A DNA stretch of 64,000 nt from Guadua angustifolia (lineage: Eukaryota; Streptophyta; Magnoliopsida; Poales; Poaceae). Where the stretch lies: the NCBI GenBank assembly GCA_036346375.1, contig CM070520.1, positions 42,117,854-42,181,853 of the forward strand, given 5' to 3'. Numbering within the stretch: position 1 is the stretch's first letter; each line of letters begins with the position of its first letter. Of the stretch, positions 54,401-64,000 are shown one piece after another. A program made the translations under genes and the position numbers. The notes beneath the pieces are model-generated. The model did no database searches. It worked only from the letters and a program-made list of their open reading frames with translations, and had not been told where the DNA came from.

Positions 54401-55183
54401 TTCTCCGATCACAAGAAGTAGACGAGTCAACGCGGCTCGGTTCGAGGAACTCAGCGACGACCTCCAACACGGCGGGGAGTGAATGGCGGCGGCGCAAACA
54501 CGGTGGAAGGGTCTCGGGACTTCGCGAGCTCGTGTGGGCACTACGGTGCGTCTCGACGAGTGTGAAATGGCGCAAAAGGAGCGGAAGGGGAAAGCCTACT
54601 CGGCGCACTGCCTCACGGTTAAGAAGGGAGCTCGAGGGCGCATTAATGGCGAGCGTTACCACGGCGGTAATGGCGCGACGGCGTGTTCTCCGGAAACGGC
54701 CGGTGGCGTTTCGGCGTCCCATCTCGGCCGCACACGCGTCACAGCATCAACGGCCCACACACACGCACACACGCGGCTAAACCCGAACCGCACGATCTAA
54801 TCCTACGGTAGCGCATGGCGTCGGTTAGGGTTACGCGTCCACGGGCCGAGTGGCTCGCACAGTAGTGGGCCAGGCCCAACACTATTCATTGATTTTTCTC
54901 GGATTTTTGAATAAAAATAATTCCAAAAATTCATTTAAATCATTTGAGGCATTTAAAATATCAGACAAATTCTAAAAAAATTCCAGAAAATATTTTAGAA
55001 CATTTTGAACTCAAATAAAATAGTTTCATTTATAATTTGCAAAAACTTATTCATTATTTAATTTATTTCCAAAGAAAGATTAATTTCCAGAAATTCCAAT
55101 TAAATCCAAATAAATTCAAAAAATTCTCAAAAATTCAAAATAACTTATGAAATTAAAAAATGACCAAATTTTGGGATGTTATA
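51477..55183 (-). repeat. 5' LTR of the minus-strand Gypsy (3.7 kb)
   Basis: On the minus strand runs from TATAACATCCCAAAATTTGG to GGGTTACGACA. The terminal TG seems mutated to TA. It contains three TGACGTCA palindromes and a CACGTG box (53396-53681) and a GC-rich region at 54290-54850 with spurious ORFs. It is homologous at both ends to the solo LTR at 25661-29497. Confidence 0.85.
53396..53681. promoter_or_regulatory. Cluster of ACGT-core (bZIP-type) motifs in the Gypsy LTR
   Basis: TGACGTCA palindromes at 53396-53403, 53590-53597 and 53649-53656, and CACGTG at 53676-53681, with further CGTCA half sites. These are C-box/G-box cores known to bind plant bZIP factors. Role in this LTR is inferred. 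Confidence 0.5.
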
Positions 55184-55400
55184 GGTACCTATCACCCGTA
55201 TATGGGGCGATTGCCCTATATATAGGTGACGGGAGGCCATTTCCGTTGATTATTTTCGAAAAAAATTTAAATAAATATTAAATAAAAAAATTCCTATTCT
55301 ATCCGGTTAAACTTAAGGTGGGTAAAAAGTGGATGCACACAAAGCAGGTAGCCATACGTGCAAACGAGAATTGAAGGATCGGATAAGGTCGCTCGGATTG
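55184..55400. other. Unassigned sequence between Gypsy LTR and next solo LTR
   Basis: Contains an inverted-repeat-like segment at 55190-55235 (CACCCGTATATGGGG against CCCTATATATAGGTG). With 58734-58936 it is the pre-insertion site of the next solo LTR. No gene seen. Confidence 0.4.
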
Positions 55401-58400
55401 TGTAACACCCCGGCACCTCGTGCCCTGAATGTTACACCCTCACGAACCCAACAGATAGCACGAGTCACTAGAACAATTTAGCCATACACCTAAAATGTTT
55501 AGCAACATACCGAAATTTTTAGAAATTTCGGCAGCACCTCCACTAAATCTAGGACATCCACTCAGCAGACAGAAGATATCATTTAACATCTCAATATAAT
55601 AAGCAACTAAAGGAACCGATCAAGCGCGAAACAACTCTCACAAACTTAATTATTACAAGACATGAGCTCATTATGTTTGAAAGCACAAGAGCTAAACTGA
55701 AACTATGGTGATAAGCCGTGACGTGCTACTACTCCCATCCCAACATGCCGACTTCAGGGAACCTACACACATTTACAAAAAGAAACGCGAGTCGAAGACT
55801 CAGCAGGTACAACAAAGTAGCAATATTAATATCCATTAACATGAGTAAATCATAAACAAATCCATATTTTGAAATACTAAATTAACACGTATAACAAAAA
55901 GAAGGAATCACTATTAGTTACCTCATCAATTACCTTGTTCACGAATTTCACATACCTCATTAGACAATATTGAACGAGTACACGACCCGATCCATTCTTA
56001 ACCTGTAATTCACCTTCAACCCAAAGGTCATCTGCTGCCATTCACCATTAGCTTTACCATGCAATGCATCCAACAAAACATATACAAGGAATTTGGTACG
56101 CAACTTACTTAAACAATTTTGGGGAAATTACCTCCACACCTTACCACTCACTACAAGAGCCATTACGTGTAATGCCATGCAATGCAAACTTGCGGAAATG
56201 CTCAAGTGCAATTGTCATGAATAAAAATGCAACCTTCATTCATTTCCAATCATAGCATAGTTGTATTTAACTGCAGAAACACATCCACTAGTTTTCACGT
56301 ACATAACTTAATGCTTACTTTTGTTTATTCAAACTCATGAGTAGATAAATCAAGGGGTATAGCGCAATAAGCTCTACAAGGGGGACGAGATCACACAACA
56401 AGCGTGCGGGGTCACACAACATGCATCGCACTCCACTTGCATCATTGTCACATATTTAACATTTTAGACCTATTACCGATTATAATCATATTCCTTAGCA
56501 CAATCAACACAATTGCTCTTACGTGCAGCCTCAAGGTAAGGAAACTAATCACATGGTTAGAAGGATTGGACTATACTCATGAACCAGACTCCGAAGCCAT
56601 ACTAGTATACTTTCTTAACCAATGCACTGGCCAAAAACCCCGTTCTCAACTAAAATTTCCTCTAATTGCACAGCACAATAATTAAAATAGGAAGCAGCAC
56701 GTAGTAACGCACAATCTTACTCATAACAAGATGATTTAACCGATAGCATTAGCACAGCGTATCAAAACAGGAATGATCACTTAAAGATATTGAGTAAAAT
56801 ACTGAGTGTCTTCAATATTAAATACCATCGATTCACTTATTGTTCTACCATTCATTTTCCAAAAGCCTACTTTCAACCATAATTCATCTGAATTTGCAGA
56901 GCAATAAATAAGACAGGAAGCATCTTTTATTATAAAACAGGAAATATCACAACATAAAACATGAAGTATCACCTATTACTCACGCCCTAACCAACCCCAT
57001 AGTGTACTTGCCTTTAACCGCGGGAAGAATGGGTAACAAGAGGTTGCGGCCACCCTCTGAGGTCGCAGTCTCTTTTCTTCTTCTCCGGACAACTAGCAGA
57101 CCAAAAAGGAGCAAGGCAATTTATTCACCCTTTGACAAGCAGAATAGCAAGTGGAAGCTACACCTCGCATTCTTAGGTATGCAGTAGGAGTAATGGCAAC
57201 CACACTTATTGAATTAGTGCAAACAAATGCTATACTGATCAAGGCTACTAATGACCTAAACATCTAACTTGGTTGGAAGAAAAGAAATAATTGAATAAGC
57301 AGGCTCATAAGCAAGCATTCCAACCATTATACCTACGACATAAACACCGAGCTTATGATCACAATTTACAAAATTAGATACTTTAGCACCCTCGTTTGGG
57401 TTGAACATAACAAGTGGATCAGACTATATGCACAATATATATATATACTTTCATTCATCAATTGATTCAAGAAAATCTGAAAGGCATGGTGGGTCAAAGC
57501 ATATTGACATCTATTCATGCATGTATCTTCTTAGCAAATCACAGCACAAGCATGTATGAAAATGCACACATCTCAAATTAGCAAACTTATCACATTTCCT
57601 AAGCTCCAGTCCAATAATAAAGCACACACATACATAAATGAATTGAATCAAACATCAAAACATTAATATACTTTCATCTGAGCCACGCAACCCCTACCAC
57701 ATACTATTGCAGAACACAAACATTCATTCTAATCTCTCTGCCTTGAGTTCTCAAAATCATGTATGAATATGCGCAAATATATATATATATATATATATGT
57801 ATGTATATATATATATATATTTATATATTTATACTTATAGACTTCATACTCGCAGTGCTCAGACAACAAATAACCTTATGATTTATAAAATCAAACAAAT
57901 CAAAAACTCAAGCATACAAAGATCAATTCATTCTCATGAAAACCTAGCTAGGCATTTCATCAAGCACCTGGCATGCACAAAGAAACTAACACCTCAATTT
58001 CAGTTTTTTGCTTGAGTTCTCACCACAAGAATGCATGGGGAGGCACTTCAGGAGGGGAGGGGAAGTCGCCATCACCACCGCCAGACGGCTTGCTGCTCCT
58101 GCTGGACTACTGGGGAGGAGGCGCATGGCTGCTGGGCAAGGCGCCAGGGGAGGAGCGGCGACCAGGAGGGGCCAGAGGAGCGACGCTAGGAAAGAAATCA
58201 GGGGCGCTGCTGCTGGCCGAGCCAGGGAGAGGAAGCGGGGAAACGGCAACCAGGAGGTGCTTCGGCCGGTGCTGGAGCCATTGCTTCTGCTGCACCGATG
58301 CCTTCTTCGGCTGGGCTGCTGCTGGCGGCTTCCCAGCATAGGGGGCGCGCCGAGCCAGGGAAAGGGGAGGGCGCAGGCTGCCAGGGAGAAGAGAGAGGCC

Positions 58401-58733
58401 ATGCTTCTTCTTCCAAGACCGAGCCAGAGAAGAGGCGCCAGGGGGCGACGCCACTGGGAGCTGCTGTCTTCTTGCTTTCAGAAGAAACATGGGGAGTCGG
58501 CTGGCAGCTGGGGAAAAAATCTCAGCCAAGTGATTTTCAGCCACAAAACAAGAGAGAGAGATATTGGGTAAAAGTACATGGGGAGGGGAAATTCCAAGAA
58601 AACCCTTCCAAAATCTAAAACCCTAACCCAAACACTCCCAACAGGGCCAGCTACCCCTAAGATTTCCTGCCAGGCAAGCCCCAGATCACACCGAGAAAAG
58701 CCCAGAATTGGAGGGAAGTTTCGCAGTATTACA
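55401..58733 (-). mobile_element. Solo LTR (3.3 kb, Gypsy-like), TSD GATTG
   Basis: 3333 bp. Plus-strand ends are TGTAACACCCCGG and GCAGTATTACA. A perfect 5-bp duplication, GATTG, is at 55396-55400 and 58734-58738. Orientation is judged minus because the left end inverted, GGGGTGTTACA, and the interior layout resemble the close of long Gypsy LTRs. ORFs in the GC-rich 58000-58620 part are not conserved families. Confidence 0.85.
57777..57834. repeat. (TA)n microsatellite
   Basis: TA dinucleotide run with a few TGTA interruptions, inside the solo LTR. Confidence 0.9.
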
Positions 58734-58936
58734 GATTGAACTGGATCGAACGGTGGTGATGTGGCCCAGTAAACGGAGGAAGAAGCAGCGCAGCAGGAGG
58801 TGGAGTGAACGAGAGAGAGAGATCAAAGGCCTGTCGGATCAAAGGCGTGTACTGAGTCTACTGACCCTGAGTGGACATTATTTTCTTTAACACCTTCTTA
58901 CCTTTTTCAATCATGTGAGAAATAGAATTAACTACG

Positions 58937-60060
58937 AAATTTTTCGCGGCGTATTAATACGCCGCACGCATCATTTTTTCGTAGAAAAAACTCCTTTTTT
59001 GGTGGCATTTTATTCTTTAAATCGTCGAAATAATGAGCGAAACGGGGAAAAATAGAGAGATAGAGTTGTAGAAATATCTCTTTCGACGAATTATTTGGAA
59101 AATATTGAGATCGAAATGGAAAACATGATTGGGGAAAAAGTCTAGAGGGAAAATGGTGAAATATTATTAGAGATGACAATCTTCGTTTGTCGAGTCTAAC
59201 ACTCTACGTGTTCACCAAGTAATAATATATGTTTTAAAAAATATTAGATATCGTTTTTTCGAGGAAAAATTTTCTTTTTTTGGCGACGTTTTATTTTTTA
59301 AATCGTCGAAATGATGAGCGAAATGGCTAGAAGAACACAAAATTTTTCGCGGCGTAACACGCCGCGCGTGTCGTTTTTTCGTAGAAAAAATTTCTTTTTT
59401 TTCGGCAGCATTTTTTTTAATCGTCGAAATAGCGAGCGAAAGGGGGGAAAATAGAGAGCTACAGTTGCAAAAATATCTCTTTCGACGAATTATCTGGAAA
59501 ATATTGGAGACCGAGTTGAAAAACCGCGGTGGGGAAAAAGTCTAGAGGGAAAAGTGTGAAAAATAGTTAGAGATGACAACCTTCTTTTGCTGAGTTTAAC
59601 ACTCTACGCGTTCACCAAGTAATAATACATGCTTTAAAAAATATTAGAGATCGTTTTTTCGTAGAAAAAATTCCTTTTTTCGGTGACGTTTTATTTTTTA
59701 AATCGTCGAAATGATGAGCGAAACGGCTCGAAGAACACAAAATTTTTCGCGACGTAACATGCCGCGCGTGTCGTTTTTTCGTAGAAAGAATTTCTTTTTT
59801 TTTCGACGGCGTTTTATTTTTTTAATCTTTGAAATAACGAGCGAAACGGGGGGAAAATAGAGAGCTAGAGTTGCAGAAATATCTCTTTCAATTATCTGGA
59901 AAATATTGGAGACCGAGTTGGAAAACCACGGCAGGGAAAAAGTCTAGAGGGAAAAGTGTGAAAAATAATTAGAGATGACAACCTTCTTTTGTCGAGTTTA
60001 ACACTCTACAAGTTCACCGAGCAATAATACATGCTCTTAAAAATATCAAAGATTGAGATG
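58937..60060. repeat. 400-bp tandem array with GC palindromes, Helitron-like
   Basis: Three units start with AAATTTTTCGCGRCGTA at 58937, 59340 and 59740 (periods 403 and 400 bp). Each starts with a hairpin: a perfect 20-bp palindrome at 58946-58965, an 8-bp stem with 3-base loop at 59348-59366, and a mutated stem at 59748-59766. Units also share GTTTTTTCGTAGAAAAAA, TCTCTTTCGACGAATTAT, AAAAAGTCTAGAGGGAAAA and AACACTCTACGCGTTCACC. No coding potential. CG-rich cores in an A/T-rich background. Confidence 0.75.
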
Positions 60061-60086
60061 GGAAATCGAGCTGGAAAAAAGTCTAA

Positions 60087-61440
60087 AGATAGAGCTGCAC
60101 ACATATTTCTGGTGACGAAAACATTTTTTCTCGAGAAAAACGGAGAAAGAACATAGACGTAAAGAGTAAGGACCTAAATGTTATGTTTTTGGACCTGTCC
60201 ACACTATCCTGAAAAATTAGAAAAGGGCTTGTTCGCGATTTGAATTTAATGGGAGATTTTTTTCGTAAAACGGTGCACGAGGGACCCAAACGCGATTTAG
60301 AAAAAAATATCTTCCCCTCACAAAAAATCGCGAAGGGCTTATTCGTAATCTATAGGGACCTATCCGTAATTTCAAAAAATGTAAGGGTTTTTTCACAAAT
60401 GGGCCAGGGGCACCTGGACCGGCTCTCCTTCCGGGAAGTTTGCAAACTATAGTAAGGGTATTATTATTACTAGATATGGTAGCGTGCTATTGCACGCTGC
60501 ATCGTAGGTCGGACGGAAAACGCGCGATGCTGGCGTCAAAAAAAAATTGACCCAAATTTTTCGAAAAATACGTAATTCCACCATCAGGTCGAAAGAACCG
60601 GCGTCAGGCTGAATTTGTGGAATTAGGGAGTATTTTTGCAAAACAATGGTAAAGGACTCGCCGTGATCTCAGAGAAATATCTCTTTCGATTTAATTACTT
60701 GGAAAATATTGGAGACCGAGCTGGAAAACCGAGGTGAGAAAATAGTCTAAAGGAAAAATGGCAGAAAAATTATTAGAGATGACAACCTTCTTTTGTCGAG
60801 CCTAACACTCTACGCGTTCACTAAGTAATCATACATGTTTTAAAAAAATATCAGAGATCAAGATGGAAAATCGAACCGGGGAAAAAGTCTAGAGATAGAG
60901 CTGCACACATATTTCTAGTGATGAAAATATTTTTTTTGGGAAAAACGGAGAAAGGACCTAGAGTTGCACACATATATCTAGCGATGAAAACATTTTTTTC
61001 CGGAAGATAGAGCTGCACACATATTTCTAGTGATAAAAATATTTTTTCCGGGAAAAACGGAGAAAGGACCTAGAGCTGCACATATATTTCTAGCAATGAA
61101 AACATTTTTTTCGGGAAAAACGGAGAAAGGACCTAAACGTAAGGAGTAAAGGCCTGTTTGTGACGTTTTTGGACCTGTCCGCTACCCCGAAAAATAAGAA
61201 AAGGGTTTGCTCGTGATTTGAATTAAACGTGAGTTTTTTTCGTAAAATAGCGTGCGAGGGACCCAAACACGAATCGAAAAAAAAAATTCCCCTCACAAAA
61301 AATCGTAGAGGACCTATTCGTAATCTCCAGGGACCTATCCACAATTTCAAAAAACACATGAGGCTTTTCGCAAAAATGCCAAGGGTGACAGCTGGATGCC
61401 CTATCCTTTCGGCTAGCCTAGGCGACATTATATGGAGTAA
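60087..61440 (-). mobile_element. Helitron-like noncoding elements, one with a 3' terminus at 60470
   Basis: On the minus strand, a 7-bp-stem hairpin (60481-60498) is followed after 7 nt by CTAG (60473-60470) and then T, the arrangement of a Helitron 3' end. About 300 bp at 60160-60460 recur at 61130-61440 in the same orientation, so two related elements lie head to tail. The region between holds a minisatellite. No Rep/helicase coding region, so non-autonomous. The 5' TC ends were not identified with certainty. Confidence 0.5.
60899..61140. repeat. 49-63 bp minisatellite in the Helitron-like region
   Basis: Four copies of a unit with TGCACACATATTTCTAGTGA and AAAAACGGAGAAAGGACCTA, starting near 60901, 60964, 61013 and 61076. 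A diverged single copy lies at 60090. Confidence 0.8.
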
Positions 61441-61444
61441 TTTC

Positions 61445-61640
61445 TAGGGGTGAAAACGGTCGGAAACGGTCGGAAAACACTAAAACCATTTTTGTTTTCA
61501 TATTTTTCCTCGAAAACGATACCGGAATCGATAACTACGGAAACGGAAACGGCATCGGTAATTCGGAAATATCGGAAACGAAATTTCGATACAGAATATG
61601 TATCGGTAACGATCGGAATCCGAAAAAAGAGATCGGTAAC
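61445..61640. repeat. hAT terminal inverted repeat and AAACGG subterminal repeats
   Basis: AAACGG occurs at 61454, 61465 and 61540-61550, and CGGTAA/CGGAAA variants continue to 61640. Such AAACGG hexamers are the binding sites of Ac-type transposases. Confidence 0.75.
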
Positions 61641-62229
61641 GTCGTAACGACATGTACCACCAATTGACTTTAAAAAATTCACACAAATCGTACATCCACA
61701 TAGAAATTAGTAATAAATAAATATTCACAAATTTATGATGAATATACATTACCAATGTAAATGTATACAATAGTATAACTAGTCTAAAAGATCAATATCT
61801 CATAACGTATAACCGCATAAGCATTAAGCAACATCACATAGCACTTACATACAGGCATATATTAAAAGCTTAAAGCATTAAGAAACAAATTCACATAGCA
61901 CTTACATACAGGTATACATTAAAGCATTAAACAACAGATTCACATAAAACTTAAAAGCAATACCTCACAAGCATTTACAGTTGATATCACACATTCCATA
62001 CGGACATAACATAGCATAAGATAGTCTCCACACGAGTCTTTACATCACATAGCATAAGATAGTTTAATATCTCATATCAAATAATACATCATAGTTCAAT
62101 AGTTCATAGTTCACAATTCATACACAAGAAGAAAGAAACCAGTACAAGACAAAATACATCATCATAGTCATAGATTCATATAGTTTCAGTTTCTTCCTTT
62201 AATATCACCAAACAGCAGCCAACTTACAA
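61641..62229. other. hAT 3' noncoding region
   Basis: AT-rich, with a short duplicated block (TTCACATAGCACTTACATACAGG at about 61890, similar at 61840). No gene. Confidence 0.5.
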
Positions 62230-64000
62230 CTAGACCTCAGGTCCATCTTCATCATCATCTAGATCTTCATCCTGCATATTTTTTTAGAGCAATATGTAGT
62301 TAAACTGCAGCTAATATTTTTTGCACAAATGAGAATAGAAAATGAAGAGAAATTAACCTGAAGAGAAAGATTACTAGCAATAGCCTCAAGATTGTCCAGA
62401 TCACAAACCATGGAAGGAACACTCTTACAACCTAGGAATATAAACATCCATCGGTGCATTAGTAAAAGGGTAATGACTAATAAAATTTTGAACAAGTATA
62501 AGTTCAGGACTATAACCTTTTCTTGCTCGACTATCCAATCCTTGGTGCAAACAAGTGCTTCTACCATGCTAGGGTCAAGGCGAGTACAATATGGATCAAG
62601 TACACGGCCACCAGCACTAAAAGCAGATTCAGAAGCTACTGTTGACACTTGCATAGCCAAGACATCACGAGCTAGCTGCCACATGATAGGATATTCATCT
62701 TTGTGGACTTTCCACCATGCTAATATGTCAAATGTGTGCTGATTACCTTTAGCAACCTTTAACAATTGGTCTGCCAAGTATTTCTCTAAGTCACTTGTGT
62801 CAATACAATCATCATCTCCTTGTGCATCAAATATAAAGCTATCAAGTTCATCATTTACACTATTCAAAAACATATCAACTGCTGATGCTGACTCAAGTGT
62901 GGTTGCTGAAGTTGAGGGTACATTGGAAGCATAGCATTGATACATCTTCTTCATAACATCATTAAATTTATCAAGTTCAGCTTGATAGGAATATGGGTAC
63001 AACTTCCTCAAGTAAAATTCTACAATTTTCCTCTTATACCTAGGATCAAGGACACTAGCCACAGCAAGAGAAATATTGGACTTCTTCCAGTACTTGTCAA
63101 ACTTTACCATCATAGTGTTTGCCATCTTATAAATAGTGGGATCACTACTATGGCACCAATCAGTAAGCAACAACTTAATCTCACAAAAACCTCTAAAAAA
63201 TAAGTTGGCAGTTGGATACAATGTACCAGAAAATAGCTCAGTCAGATCAAAGAACTTTCTCAAGCATGGTAAAAGAGACTTTGCCATATCCCATTCTGCA
63301 GAGGAAGGTGAAATTTTCTCATACCTGCGACGTTCATATGACACAAGCCTCTCAAAGGCAGGCATGTAATATAGGGCATCCCTCAACATGGCATACGTTG
63401 AGTTCCACCTAGTAGGAACATCAAGTGACAACCCAACCTTTGTGTCCATATCACATTCAGTAGCACACTTTTGGAACTCCTCCCACTGCAATGGAGACCC
63501 CTTGACAGCTAGCACAAATGCTCTAATATTCTGAATAGATGTTGCTATCACACTCATACCATCTTTAGCAACCAAGTTTAAAATATGATTAGCACATCTA
63601 ATATGAAAAAACAGACCATCACAGATTAAAGGACTGTGCTTCTTGAGCTCTAGAATGACATCCTTGACAGCAACTTCATTTGCAGCAGCATTGTCTAGAG
63701 TCAAAGAGAACATTTTCTTCTCTATGAACCATTTCAACAAACATGAACTGAGGGTAAGAGACATATTCTCACGGTGTGCGAATTCAAACATGAAAGAAAT
63801 TGATAATTCGTCAGATTTGCTATTCATCATCTACCCAATGTACGGTGACACACATGTACCCTTTATTCTGATTTGATGTCCACATATCCATAGTAGCACT
63901 CAAGCGGCAATCAAGGGTTTTGAAATATTTATACAACATATCCTTTTCATGCAAGTAGAGATCCATTATTTCTTTCCTAATAGTGACACGAGACTTTATA
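62230..64000 (-). pseudogene. hAT transposase (zf-BED/RICESLEEPER-like), C-terminal two thirds, one frameshift
   Basis: Enters from the right edge with RKEIMDLYLHEKDMLYKYFK and MDMWTSNQNKGYMCVTVHWV (first catalytic Asp). A frameshift at about 63805-63835 leads to the main exon (63830-62517): SLTLDNAAANEVAVKDV (second Asp), HIRCANHILNLVAKDGM, VPTRWNSTYAMLRDALYYMP, then a hAT RNase H-fold region, and the dimerisation domain ILAWWKVHKDEYPIMWQLAR with ASESAFSAGGRVLDPYCTRL. Two small exons follow: 62431-62358 (CKSVPSMVCDLDNLEAIASN) and 62271-62230, which encodes an acidic tail, DEDLDDDEDGPEV, and stop. Splice borders fit GT/AG. Otherwise nearly intact; the N-terminal BED finger is off the window. 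Confidence 0.88.

Larger units (their letters stand above)
46873..55183 (-). mobile_element. Truncated long-LTR Gypsy (chromovirus/Tekay-like) on the minus strand
   Basis: Right to left: LTR (51477-55183), primer-binding site, a leader ORF, gag, protease, RT, RNase H, and the first 35 codons of integrase, where it is cut at about 46872. The rest of integrase, any chromodomain and the other LTR are missing. The gag-pol frame from 49981 leftward is a single frame interrupted by five stops (49562, 49349, 48707, 47516 and 46979). RT motifs are of Gypsy type; the chromovirus lineage is inferred from RT and LTR style. Confidence 0.88.
61445..64000 (-). mobile_element. hAT (Ac/Ds superfamily) transposon, right part outside window
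   Basis: Terminal sequence TAGGGGTGAAAACGGTCGGA at 61445 matches the Ac-like hAT end, followed by repeated AAACGG motifs to about 61560, the usual transposase-binding subterminal repeats. A hAT transposase gene on the minus strand follows. GTAATTTC (61437-61444) is the candidate 8-bp target duplication; the other end is beyond 64000. Confidence 0.85.

Noticed and set aside
54197..54800. Open frames in the GC-rich part of the long Gypsy LTR
   Set aside because: Arg/Ser/Pro-rich in every frame and inside the LTR; explained by GC-rich low complexity.
57986..58618. Several overlapping open frames in a GC-rich block on both strands
   Set aside because: Sit inside a solo LTR with a perfect target duplication; composition is low-complexity and no domain is visible.

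Overview
The window looks like intergenic heterochromatin from a large grass (Poaceae) genome. The evidence is the set of element families: an Angela/BARE-type Copia solo LTR, SIRE/Opie-type Copia elements whose LTRs begin TGAAAGTGCATCTAGG, a Tat-lineage Gypsy with an antisense extra gene, a chromovirus-like Gypsy with LTRs of more than 3 kb, a CACTA end, MULE-type transposase linked to plant mobile domain (PMD) genes, a hAT element and Helitron-like sequence. I recognise no single-copy host gene, no tRNA or rRNA gene and no CRISPR array. Nearly every coding stretch is the decayed product of a transposable element. A panicoid grass is possible, but I cannot fix the species.

Layout, left to right. 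1-1773 is the 3' end of a CACTA transposon (terminus 1766-1773), which abuts a Copia LTR fragment (1774-2205). The next layer, about 2206-42984, is the oldest: two PMD genes and a MULE-like transposase, all on the + strand, carrying many insertions. An Angela-like solo LTR lies at 2249-3595. A 19.2-kb Copia (4065-23286) sits inside a short intron of PMD gene 1. That Copia is itself split by a complete 11.2-kb Tat-lineage Gypsy (5835-17042). A chromovirus-like solo LTR (25661-29497), with a Tat solo LTR nested in it (27372-28041), splits an array of short MULE subterminal repeats. A truncated minus-strand Copia (30777-34974) splits the MULE transposase gene. A 3.3-kb Copia-type solo LTR (39350-42627) splits PMD gene 2.

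From 42985 to 46872 there are about 2.7 units of a 187-bp tandem repeat, interrupted by a 3.4-kb minus-strand solo LTR that carries a MITE-like insert. The repeat abuts a truncated minus-strand Gypsy (46873-55183). Another 3.3-kb solo LTR follows at 55401-58733. An unusual noncoding array with a 400-bp period and palindromes follows (58937-60060), then Helitron-like sequence (60087-61440). The window closes with the 3' part of a hAT transposon (61445-64000) whose transposase reads leftward out of the window.

The insertion order can be read from target-site duplications (TSDs). I found matching or one-mismatch 5-bp duplications for two complete LTR elements and six solo LTRs. Solo LTRs outnumber complete elements six to two, so recombinational loss has been active here. 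The genes are not a working pathway. They are successive generations of mobile elements, decayed mainly by nonsense substitutions (often CAG to TAG), frameshifts and internal deletions. The parts most worth a second look are the MULE-PMD cassettes, the antisense spliced gene of the Tat element, the leader ORF of the minus-strand Gypsy, the 187-bp repeat at a double breakpoint, and the 400-bp palindromic array.
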